Shown: positions 7,218 to 14,579 of the stretch, piece after piece
Layout of the letters: each line of letters opens with the position of its first letter
How positions within the stretch are numbered: the first letter of the stretch is position 1
DNA from: CAWUKT01 sp041565275
GTDB lineage: Bacteria; Bacteroidota; Bacteroidia; J057; JADKCL01
Assembly (NCBI GenBank): GCA_041565275.1
Contig: JBFGVE010000044.1
Span: 1-21,140, forward strand
Direction of reading: 5' to 3'
DNA length: 21,140 nucleotides
Notes under the pieces: model-generated
What the model saw: the letters and a program-made list of their open reading frames with translations, nothing else
What the model was told of the DNA's origin: nothing
Databases searched by the model: none
Translations under genes and position numbers: made by a program

Positions 7218-7730
7218 ATGGATGTAAGCGATCAGATAACTGTGTATGAAGAAATGTTTCGCAAATTTCAACCTTCCTTGGTGAGATATGCCGCTTCAAT
7301 GTTGTTCTCAGTGGAAGATGCCCGGGAAATCGTTCAGGAAGTCTTTATTAGTATCTGGCAAAAAAGAGATTCACTTGAATTCGGGGAAGGGTTAAAGTCA
7401 TACCTGTACCGTGCTGTTCGAAATCACACCTTAAACAAAATTCAGAGGAATAGGATTAAAACCGTATCTCTCAGTGAGAAAGTTTACGTTCTCACACAGG
7501 AAACTGACCTTGGGGACGAAGAGAAAAACCGGAGACTCGAAGAAATCTTCAAACAAATCGAAGCCCTACCCAAGAGTTGTAAGGAAATCTTTCTGATGAG
7601 TCGGTTAGAAGGTCTCAGTCACAAAGAGATCGCAAATCTCTTAGGAATATCCCGTAAGACTGTCGAAAATCAGATAGGGATTGCTTTGAAGAAGATTCGG
7701 AAAGGAGTTTTTGGGAAAGCGAGAGAATAA
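7218..7730 (+). CDS. ECF sigma factor, FecI-like (Bacteroides expansion family type)
   Basis: A 170-residue sigma factor of standard ECF length. Region 2 is seen in FRKFQPSLVRYAASMLFSVE, DAREIVQEVFISIWQKRD and LKSYLYRAVRNHTLNKIQR. Region 4 is seen in IEALPKSCKEIFLMSRLE and the helix-turn-helix LSHKEIANLLGISRKTVENQ, ending IGIALKKIRKG. The SRKTVENQIGIALKKIR ending is characteristic of the large Bacteroidota FecI-like group. It is followed after 200 bases by a FecR-type anti-sigma gene and then a TonB-dependent receptor, the classic cell-surface signalling order, so it is expected to be held by FecR until the receptor is occupied and then to activate at least this locus. The 153-base gap upstream suggests its own promoter, but I see no clear consensus match. 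Confidence 0.93.
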   Translation: MDVSDQITVYEEMFRKFQPSLVRYAASMLFSVEDAREIVQEVFISIWQKRDSLEFGEGLKSYLYRAVRNHTLNKIQRNRIKTVSLSEKVYVLTQETDLGDEEKNRRLEEIFKQIEALPKSCKEIFLMSRLEGLSHKEIANLLGISRKTVENQIGIALKKIRKGVFGKARE

Positions 7731-7731
7731 T

Positions 7732-7773
7732 TCCCTCCCTTCTTAGAGGGATAACTTTCACCAAAGTGTTATC
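7732..7773 (+). terminator. Pair of short stem-loops after the sigma gene
   Basis: TCCCTC at 7732-7737 pairs with GAGGGA at 7746-7751 around an 8-base loop, starting one base after the stop codon. GATAAC at 7750-7755 can pair with GTTATC at 7768-7773. No long T run follows, so this may be an attenuator or processing site between the sigma and fecR messages and not a strong terminator. Confidence 0.3.
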
Positions 7774-7930
7774 ATTACGTTAGAAATATACTTTGCTCTT
7801 TTTTAAACCTGAGATCGGCCTAGGCACAAATAGAGGCTTTGGAGTTAGAACCTGGTATGTACATGCTGGATATTCTAGTGGGCAACGAACCCATCCAGGA
7901 AAAACTAAAATTGATGAAATAAATATACCC

Positions 7931-8977
7931 ATGAATAAAGAGCAAATATTTGCTTTGATCGAACAAGAACTTCGCGGCACACTCAGTGTGATTGATGCTC
8001 GTGTGCTTACTAATTGGGTTAGGCGAGGTAGGAAAGAGAAAAATATTTATCAGGAGGTACGATCGATCCTTGAAACCACTACCGAAGGAATCTCAGAGAT
8101 TGATCCTCAAACCGATTCTTCCTGGATTACTTTGCAAAACATGTTGGCCAAAGTCGGGACTTCAGTGAATGTTTTAGATGAAGAATTCGAGCAAAGCAAA
8201 GTCAAAGAAAAGGTTCTGGTCATTCCACTCAAATCTTCCCGTATTCGTATCTATGGAGTTGCAGTCGCTGTCATCCTATTGGTTATTGCTGGTCTGCTCA
8301 TTGTTTTTCCAAGTGGTACCCCAGAAAGTGACAGTGGCGAAACCTTGTCTTCAGTTCACAAAGAGGTCAAACAGTTTGATCTTTCTGATGGAAGCCATGT
8401 GACCCTGAATTCAGAGTCCAAGCTGGAAATTCTAGCTGATTTTAACGACAAAGTTCGCAGAGTGAAATTAGAGGGTGAGGCCTTCTTCGACATCACTCGG
8501 AACAAAGAAAAACCATTTTTCATTGAGGTCAGAGGAGCTGAAGCCAAGGTTCTTGGCACTAGTTTCACTATCTCTGCCTACCCTGCAACCGAACAAGTAC
8601 TTGTCAGTGTTGTGACCGGTCATGTGGAGTTCAGTCCTATCGGAAGTGATATCAAAATTGATCTTACCCCCAATCAAGCTGGGCGTTTTGACCTAAAAAC
8701 GGGCAAACTGAGCCGAATGAAGACTTTCGCCCCCGATGATGCAGCATGGCGGCAAGGGAAGCTTGTCTTCAGAAAGGTCCCTTTTAGAATTGCACTTGAA
8801 AGATTGGAGAAACAATACGATCTTGAATTCATCGTTTCCCCGGATTTAGAAAATGAACCTCTCACCACTACCATCGATGTGAATACGACTAGTGAGGGGG
8901 ACTTGCTCAGCCTACTGAAAACAACCTTTCAGGTTCAGATCAAAAGGACTGAGAGGCGTGTAGAAATCATGAAGTAG
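7931..8977 (+). CDS. FecR-type anti-sigma factor (FecR domain plus DUF4974)
   Basis: A 348-residue single-pass inner-membrane signal transducer. Residues 1-105 are the cytoplasmic sigma-binding part (MNKEQIFALIEQELRGTLSV). A hydrophobic helix follows at about 107-127 (IYGVAVAVILLVIAGLLIVF). The periplasmic FecR domain spans about 145-235, with FDLSDGSHVTLNSESKLEIL, VKLEGEAFFDITR and AKVLGTSFTISAYP. The C-terminal DUF4974 domain (278-345; VFRKVPFRIALERLEKQYDL) resembles the STN fold and is typical of Bacteroidota FecR proteins. In the family, FecR holds its partner sigma factor and relays the receptor's state. The ATG at 7931 is chosen because the frame upstream, open from 7793, reads as non-domain sequence. 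The receptor gene begins 14 bases after the stop, so the two are co-transcribed. Confidence 0.93.
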   Translation: MNKEQIFALIEQELRGTLSVIDARVLTNWVRRGRKEKNIYQEVRSILETTTEGISEIDPQTDSSWITLQNMLAKVGTSVNVLDEEFEQSKVKEKVLVIPLKSSRIRIYGVAVAVILLVIAGLLIVFPSGTPESDSGETLSSVHKEVKQFDLSDGSHVTLNSESKLEILADFNDKVRRVKLEGEAFFDITRNKEKPFFIEVRGAEAKVLGTSFTISAYPATEQVLVSVVTGHVEFSPIGSDIKIDLTPNQAGRFDLKTGKLSRMKTFAPDDAAWRQGKLVFRKVPFRIALERLEKQYDLEFIVSPDLENEPLTTTIDVNTTSEGDLLSLLKTTFQVQIKRTERRVEIMK

Positions 8978-8991
8978 AATTTCCCCGGATC

Positions 8992-11631
8992 ATGCAGAGA
9001 GTTTGTTGGACGTTCATCCTCCATCTACTACTTGGGTCGGCCTCCTTTTCCCAAACCATTGGCCTGGATTTTCTGGTCACTGTTTCATTTGAGAATTCCG
9101 ACCCTGATATCGCTCTGCGACTTATCGAACAAGCTTCCGGACTTCCCTTTTCCTACAATAACAAGATTCTTCCGAATCAGAATGTTTCAGGCTCCTTTGA
9201 AGCGGCTCCTTTGCGAGAGGTCTTGTCACAAGTACTCGGTTCGCTTGGATTGACCTATACCTATCGAAAGGGGTTTATTATTCTCATACCTGGAAACAAA
9301 CGCCCACGTATCATCCCTTCCTTTACAATCAGTGGATATGTTGAAGATAATTTCAGCGGAGAACGTCTCATAGGTGCTGCTGTATATGATGCTTCTTCCC
9401 GGTCTGGGGTCATCACAAATGAGTTTGGATTTTTCAGCCTTCAGGTTCCTAAAGACAGTGTTAAGCTCGTTATCTCTATGGTGGGATATGCCCTGTATGC
9501 TGAAATGCTGTATCCCGAACAAGATGTAAAGGGGATCGTTCGTCTGAAACCAGATCTTAGCCTGGAAACGGTTGAAATCATTGATCAGCAAAATAATACC
9601 TATTCTGAACTGGGTGGAATCAGTGCTTATCGAATTCCCATTTCGGATCTGAGAGCCCTGCCCGCTCTCATGGGTGAAACTGATGTTCTTGCAGGACTGA
9701 GCTTGCTTCCTGGCGTTAACAGCAGTAGTGACGGAGCCAGTGGACTTTATGTTCGGGGCGGTGGACCAGACCAAAACCTCATCTTGTTCGATGGTGTTCC
9801 AATATATAATTCTTCCCACCTTTTTGGTTTTTACTCCATTTTCAATTCCGATGCCATCAAAGATGTCAAACTAGTTAAAGGAGGCTTCCCAGCCAGATAT
9901 GGAGGCAGACTATCTTCTGTAGTCAGCATCCGGATGAATGAGGGAAACTTGAACGAATGGAGTGGACAAGGCAATGTGGGACTTACATCGGGGCGTCTGC
10001 TTTTGCATGGTCCATTGGTCAAAGATAAGCTAAGCCTGACCATCTCAGGAAGAAGAACCCTTTTGGAGCCTTATTTGGCCATTGTGAGTAAGATCGCTCA
10101 AAGTAACAACGGGAATTCCATTGGATACAGCTTTCATGACTTCCAAGGAAAGGTCTGCTGGATAGCAAGCGAAAGAGATGGAATCTATCTTTCCGGATAT
10201 ACTGGAGGAGATGTATTTTCCTCTGGCTTCTACATCGACACCAATGGTGTGATTGACGCATTAGATTTTAACCTTCGCTGGGGCAATACAGCTGGGATAC
10301 TTAGATGGCACCGGGACTGGAGTAAAGAACTATTCAGTGATTTTTCTGTATTCACTACTCGATACAAGTACCATTCACTGAGTAAAACGGAGGTGGATTT
10401 CCCCAATGAGCCCCTCGAACAGAACGAATTAACCAATCGATCAAGGGTAAAGGATTTCGGTATCCGTCTCAATTTCGACTATATTCCTGCGAATAAGCAG
10501 GTAGTTCGAATGGGAGCTACTGTTATCCAACATGAATTTACACCTGAAATCTTGCAACGACAGTCCTTCATTAGTGGATCCAATGACGAGATTTCGCAGG
10601 ATGTCCTTCGTCCGCTTGAGGCCAATATTTATTTCGAAGATCAGGTGCAAGCCACTGAAAAGATCTCCTTCAACCTGGGATTACACACTTCTTACTACCT
10701 TCTGGATACTTTCAGTTGTACGTCCATTCAACCTCGGGCCTCTTTTCGGATAGGACCTACGGATCGCTGGGGGGTCTATGGTTCCTATTCGACAATGACC
10801 CAGTACCTGCACTTGTTGAGTAACAGTGGTACAGGCCTACCAATCGATTTGTGGGTTCCTGCGACTGAAATTGTGCAACCTGAGTTTGCCCGGCAAGTTT
10901 CGCTTGGTGTGGATAAGACCTTCCATAATCCCACTATTCAATTTAGTGTGGAGGCATATCGTAAGCAAATGGAAAATCTGATCGATTATCAGACAGGAGC
11001 CAACTTCCTTGGAAATGCGAATTGGCAGGAAAAAGTGGAAAAAGGAGGAACAGGAGAGTCCTACGGACTGGAAGTATTTCTCCGGAAACCAAAAGGAACA
11101 TTTAAAGGCTGGGTTGGCTATACTTGGTCTAAGACTACCCGGCAATTTCCAACCATCAACAACAATGAACCCTATCCTTACAAATACGATAGGCGTCACG
11201 ACTTCTCAGCTGTTGCGATCTGCAACCTGAATGACAAAATTCAATTTTCCGCCAATTTTGTGTTCGGTACCGGTACGGCCAATACACTTCCCGTTGCAGT
11301 AAGTCTTATTCCCAGCAACCCGGCTTTTAGTTTTTTAGAGTTGAATGAAGGTTCCAGCGGCACCAATGTTACGATCGAATACGGAAAACGCAATGCCTTT
11401 ACTCTCCCACCCTATCATCGCCTGGATTTCAATGTCAGGGTTGCCAAAACTAAACCTTGGGGTGAAACCTACTGGAACTTTGGCTTGTACAACGCTTACA
11501 ATCGCCGAAACCCATATTTCCTGTTCTTACGTGCTGATTACAGCAATAATATCGACAAGCCTGTGATAAAAGCACGAAAATTAAGTTTGTTACCTGTCCT
11601 GCCGAGTATCAATTGGGGTTTTAAGTTTTAA
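8992..11631 (+). CDS. TonB-dependent outer-membrane receptor with STN signalling domain (FecA-type)
   Basis: An 879-residue transducing receptor. A short signal peptide (WTFILHLLLGSASFS, cleavage near residue 20) is followed by an STN domain at about 27-100 (DIALRLIEQASGLPFSYNNK, LREVLSQVLGSLGLTYTY), the periplasmic arm that contacts FecR. A carboxypeptidase-D regulatory-like beta-sandwich lies at 111-186 (ISGYVEDNFSGERLIGAAVY). The TonB plug covers about 220-325, with GLYVRGGGPDQNLILFDGVP (251-270) and KGGFPARYGGRLSSVVSIR. The remaining residues are a 22-strand-type barrel rich in alternating aromatic strands, ending in NWGFKF with the terminal Phe used for outer-membrane assembly. The length is typical of FecA-like receptors and shorter than most SusC proteins. 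No SusD gene follows, so a polysaccharide role is not indicated. Ligand unknown. Confidence 0.93.
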   Translation: MQRVCWTFILHLLLGSASFSQTIGLDFLVTVSFENSDPDIALRLIEQASGLPFSYNNKILPNQNVSGSFEAAPLREVLSQVLGSLGLTYTYRKGFIILIPGNKRPRIIPSFTISGYVEDNFSGERLIGAAVYDASSRSGVITNEFGFFSLQVPKDSVKLVISMVGYALYAEMLYPEQDVKGIVRLKPDLSLETVEIIDQQNNTYSELGGISAYRIPISDLRALPALMGETDVLAGLSLLPGVNSSSDGASGLYVRGGGPDQNLILFDGVPIYNSSHLFGFYSIFNSDAIKDVKLVKGGFPARYGGRLSSVVSIRMNEGNLNEWSGQGNVGLTSGRLLLHGPLVKDKLSLTISGRRTLLEPYLAIVSKIAQSNNGNSIGYSFHDFQGKVCWIASERDGIYLSGYTGGDVFSSGFYIDTNGVIDALDFNLRWGNTAGILRWHRDWSKELFSDFSVFTTRYKYHSLSKTEVDFPNEPLEQNELTNRSRVKDFGIRLNFDYIPANKQVVRMGATVIQHEFTPEILQRQSFISGSNDEISQDVLRPLEANIYFEDQVQATEKISFNLGLHTSYYLLDTFSCTSIQPRASFRIGPTDRWGVYGSYSTMTQYLHLLSNSGTGLPIDLWVPATEIVQPEFARQVSLGVDKTFHNPTIQFSVEAYRKQMENLIDYQTGANFLGNANWQEKVEKGGTGESYGLEVFLRKPKGTFKGWVGYTWSKTTRQFPTINNNEPYPYKYDRRHDFSAVAICNLNDKIQFSANFVFGTGTANTLPVAVSLIPSNPAFSFLELNEGSSGTNVTIEYGKRNAFTLPPYHRLDFNVRVAKTKPWGETYWNFGLYNAYNRRNPYFLFLRADYSNNIDKPVIKARKLSLLPVLPSINWGFKF

Positions 11632-11682
11632 ATTGTCCTTCCCCTACATCTAAATTTGCAGGAGCTTCCTTCAGTCTGGACG

Positions 11683-11784
11683 CAGCAATTCAGCGAGGAA
11701 TAAATTCTCGACGAATTGATAAGAACATCAAAGGATTACAATACTTGTCCAAAAACAATTTTCCAGCTAGTTTAATGATCAAAG
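11683..11784. repeat. 102-bp direct repeat, copy 1
   Basis: This stretch, starting CAGCAATTCAGCGAG and ending ATGATCAAAG, matches 17267-17367 in the same orientation. There are about eight mismatches and one gap, so roughly 91% identity by eye. The copy lies 51 bases after the receptor gene. The other copy abuts the 3' end of an IS1595-type transposase, so this one is probably a solo fragment of that element's end (inference). Otherwise the gap 11632-11903 contains only the promoter described separately. Confidence 0.85.
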
Positions 11785-11852
11785 TAAAATTGTGCAGGAA
11801 TAGACTTACCCTTTCGGATTCGAATTTAGTTTCTCTGAACTGAGCTTTACAG

Positions 11853-11885
11853 TTGTATTCTTTTCGATTTCTCAGGCTATCTTTG
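11853..11885 (+). promoter_or_regulatory. Bacteroidota-type promoter for the lipoprotein gene (TTG-N22-TATCTTTG)
   Basis: TTG at 11853-11855 and TATCTTTG at 11878-11885 are separated by 22 bases, within the accepted 17-23 range. The first ATG lies 18 bases downstream. Confidence 0.5.
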
Positions 11886-11903
11886 GCATAAACTTCGTAT
11901 AAA

Positions 11904-12431
11904 ATGGAATCTTCGATGCAATTAAATTCATTTCATTATTTGCTTCTGGTTCTGATCACGGTGTTGACCCTGGGAAGTTGTGGGGATAAAAAAACCAACG
12001 CCAACGAATCCCCGGAAGCGGTCGGCGAGGCATTTTTCAAACTGTTGGCGGAAAATAACCCTGCTGGCCTGAAGGCTTTGTTTCCGGGTGAGGACGATTG
12101 GGAGTCAATGGCAAAGATCACAAGGATTTCTCCGGACAAAATAGATGGCTTCAAAAAAGATTTTATTCATCGGATTCGGATGACCCATACCAATGAGGTT
12201 TCCCGGTTTAATATTCTCCAGGATCGCTCCCGAGATCTTAATTTGAAGGAGGCTGAATTAAGAGAGGTGGTCAAGGTTCGTGAGTGGACAAAGGAGGGCC
12301 TGGAACTGGCGAATGTTGAAATCCGGTTCTTATTAGGTAATGATCAGGATACAATACTCTTGGGGAATATTGGGAAGTTAGACCGTGGTTGGTTCATGAA
12401 CCGGGTGCCGAATTGGAAGCCTGGAGAATAA
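11904..12431 (+). CDS. Small periplasm-facing lipoprotein, unknown function
   Basis: A 175-residue protein. The N-terminus FHYLLLVLITVLTLGSCGDK is a type II signal peptide with lipobox LGSC, giving lipidation at Cys26 (Cys22 if ATG 11916 is used; that start gives a more normal leader). The mature part opens with a low-complexity linker and then ESPEAVGEAFFKLLAENNPAGLKALF, the helix-rich start seen in DUF4878-like and other NTF2-fold lipoproteins. Strand-like segments such as LANVEIRFLLGNDQDTILLG and GWFMNRVPNW follow, which fit an NTF2-like cone. The fold is an inference. It stands alone: it has its own promoter, a 272-base gap before and 388 bases after. Whether it belongs functionally to the receptor upstream is unknown. 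Confidence 0.75.
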   Translation: MESSMQLNSFHYLLLVLITVLTLGSCGDKKTNANESPEAVGEAFFKLLAENNPAGLKALFPGEDDWESMAKITRISPDKIDGFKKDFIHRIRMTHTNEVSRFNILQDRSRDLNLKEAELREVVKVREWTKEGLELANVEIRFLLGNDQDTILLGNIGKLDRGWFMNRVPNWKPGE

Positions 12432-12819
12432 TTTTGTATGAATGTCCGATTTTTTGTTTTTAGGTTAACTATTGATTCATATTGTTAGCTCACTGGGAAA
12501 CAAGAACTTCAGGAGGATGATCCAAAGCCTTAATAGCCCGGCCACAAATACTAATGGACCTATACGCTGGGTGTAAACCGAAAGGCTTCTTGGGTGAAGA
12601 AACTGAGAAAAAGCCTGAAAAGTTCCTTAAAGCACCCCGTTAATGACCATTTTCAAGCCAGTAACAACAAAATTTAAATTCCTCTGAAATGAAATGGGAG
12701 ATTAGGGTGTGCTTTGTACAACCTCGTGATGTGTCGTACAAATGGATTTTATTTAACTTCGCTTTTTGTGTCGGGAAATATTACGTTTCTCGCTTAGTTT
12801 GAAGAGATCGAAAACGACC
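12432..12819. other. Intergenic region before the gldA operon, with an inverted repeat at 12713-12742
   Basis: No gene is seen. TTTGTAC at 12713-12719 and its reverse complement GTACAAA at 12736-12742 form a 7-bp inverted repeat with a 16-base spacer, 78 bases before the gldA ATG. The arm spacing is like that of a dimeric regulator site, so it could be an operator (inference). No clean TTG / TAnnTTTG promoter is visible. Confidence 0.35.
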
Positions 12820-13776
12820 ATGGGAATTTCGGTAAAAAATCTCACCAAAATATACGGCAAGCACCGGGCTATTGATGATGTCAGCTTCGAAATTGAGCCG
12901 GGCGAGATCGTGGGATTCCTTGGGCCAAATGGTGCCGGTAAGACAACTACCATGAAGATCATCACCTGTTTTCTTTCTCCCACGAGTGGAACTGTAGAGG
13001 TCGATGACCTCAACATTTTCGACCATTCTCTTGAAATACGCAGCAAAATTGGCTATTTACCTGAGAATAATCCCCTTTATATGGATATGTATGTCCATGA
13101 ATTCCTTCGATTTACGGGGCGTTTGTACAAGCTAGACCGAAGAGACCTGCAGTCAAGAGTGGACAATGTAATTGAGATGACAGGCTTGGGACGAGAACAA
13201 CACAAAAAGATCGGAGCACTTTCGAAAGGGTATCGCCAGCGAGTCGGGATCTCACAAGCATTGATACATGATCCTGAGATCCTTATTCTTGATGAACCGA
13301 CTACCGGACTCGATCCCAACCAGATTGTAGAGATCCGTAACTTGATCCATGAGATCGGTAAAGAAAAGACCATTATCTTTTCAACACACATTTTACCGGA
13401 AGTGGAAGCAATTGCCGACCGAGTCATCATCATTAATCGAGGAAAGATTGTGATTGATCAGGCACGTTCAGAACTGCATCAACACAATGAAAAGCTGGTC
13501 TTACAGATTGTTTTTGAGAAACCGGGATTTAAATTTGATCCCTTTTTAGAGAGGTATCCAGGAGTCGAAATCCAAGCCCGGAGCAACCGAGAATTTATCC
13601 TGACCTTACCCGCTGGGGTAGACCTGCGACCCGGGATCATGAAAGCTAGTATCACTGCCAACAATCCTATTGACCTTCTGCAAAAAGGCCAACTGACCCT
13701 CGAAGAAATATTCCGCAATATGACCAGTGGAGTTGATGGATATACACCTGCCGCCGCCCATTCCTTTCGATCATAG
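12820..13776 (+). CDS. gldA: ABC transporter ATPase GldA
   Basis: A 318-residue ATP-binding subunit acting at the cytoplasmic side of the inner membrane with GldF and GldG. Walker A GPNGAGKT is at 35-42, the signature LSKGYRQRV at 134-142, Walker B ILILDEP at 154-160, and the switch His in FSTH at 190. The Q-loop region reads GYLPENNPLY (78-87), with Glu in place of Gln, a form common in this ATPase subfamily. In Flavobacterium, GldAFG is required for gliding, but homologues occur in non-gliding Bacteroidota and its cargo is unknown. ATG 12820 is preferred over upstream TTG 12766, since MGISVKNLTKIYGK is the normal ABC start. Its TAG overlaps the GTG start of gldF by one base. Confidence 0.92.
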   Translation: MGISVKNLTKIYGKHRAIDDVSFEIEPGEIVGFLGPNGAGKTTTMKIITCFLSPTSGTVEVDDLNIFDHSLEIRSKIGYLPENNPLYMDMYVHEFLRFTGRLYKLDRRDLQSRVDNVIEMTGLGREQHKKIGALSKGYRQRVGISQALIHDPEILILDEPTTGLDPNQIVEIRNLIHEIGKEKTIIFSTHILPEVEAIADRVIIINRGKIVIDQARSELHQHNEKLVLQIVFEKPGFKFDPFLERYPGVEIQARSNREFILTLPAGVDLRPGIMKASITANNPIDLLQKGQLTLEEIFRNMTSGVDGYTPAAAHSFRS

Positions 13777-14576
13777 TGGGTAACGTTATCACCATATTTC
13801 GCAAAGAAGTCGCTGCGTTTTTCAGTTCGTTGGTCGGCTACATTGTTCTCAGTGCCTTTGTGGTTCTCACGGGTTTCTTCTTCTGGGTATTTGATGGGGG
13901 AGTACTTACTTCGGGACTTGCCAATATGGACATGCTCTTTGGTTCAGCGCCCTACCTCTTTCTCTTTCTGATCCCAGCAATAACGATGGGGTCATTTTCA
14001 GAGGAAAATGCCAATGGCACCATTGAGATCCTGATGACCAAGCCCTTGACTGACTGGCAGGTCATTCTTGGAAAATACTTAAGTGCTTCTTTTGTGATCC
14101 TGGTGGCTCTACTTCCAACCCTCATTTATTATATGACTCTGGCAGACTTGGCCGAAGACCCCAGTACCCTGGCTCGGGTCCAACCCCAGGGGAACTTCCT
14201 GAAGGATGCCACGAGTCCGACCTACACCACTCGCCTTGATCGTGGCCCTATCATCGGTGCCTATATCGGCACCTTCTGCCTGGGTTTGATATTTTCCGCT
14301 GTCGGTATTCTCGCAAGTGCGCTCAGCCGTAACCAAGTAGTCGCATTTGTCATTGCCTCTTTAGGAAGTTTCATTCTCTTTGATGGACTGACCTTCTTTT
14401 CTGAAGTAAATGCCATCCAGAGGTTTGGCGTGACCATTGCCCGTCTTGGCATCTCATCTCATTTCGAGTCCATCAGCAAGGGGCTAGTCGACACCCGGGA
14501 CATCATCTATTTCCTGAGTATGGTTTCAATCCTCCTGATCTTAACTCGCCTAGTTCTTACCCTCAAACGCCATTAA
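13776..14576 (+). CDS. gldF: ABC transporter permease GldF
   Basis: A 266-residue inner-membrane permease with about six helices (17-38, 56-73, 102-122, 158-182, 186-206, 243-262). The stretch EENANGTIEILMTKPLTDWQ at 76-95 is the conserved cytoplasmic coupling segment of ABC-2 permeases and touches GldA. The loop at about 124-157 (AEDPSTLARVQPQGNFLKDA) is longer than I expect and would face the periplasm; such a lineage-specific loop may be an interaction site (inference). Translation starts at GTG 13776, inside the gldA stop (TAGTG), so translation is coupled. gldG follows three bases after the stop. Confidence 0.9.
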   Translation: MGNVITIFRKEVAAFFSSLVGYIVLSAFVVLTGFFFWVFDGGVLTSGLANMDMLFGSAPYLFLFLIPAITMGSFSEENANGTIEILMTKPLTDWQVILGKYLSASFVILVALLPTLIYYMTLADLAEDPSTLARVQPQGNFLKDATSPTYTTRLDRGPIIGAYIGTFCLGLIFSAVGILASALSRNQVVAFVIASLGSFILFDGLTFFSEVNAIQRFGVTIARLGISSHFESISKGLVDTRDIIYFLSMVSILLILTRLVLTLKRH

Positions 14577-14579
14577 GCC

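Noticed and set aside
7793..7930. A 46-codon upstream extension of FecR
   Set aside because: It lacks an ATG and the sequence does not resemble the family; ATG 7931 gives the normal cytoplasmic N-terminus.
9226..9819. A 197-codon open frame antisense to the receptor gene
   Set aside because: It lies wholly within a well-supported TonB receptor and shows no domain of its own.
8992..11631. Reading the receptor as SusC of a polysaccharide utilisation locus
   Set aside because: It is shorter than typical SusC, carries an STN domain with a FecIR pair, and no SusD or glycan-degrading enzyme is present.
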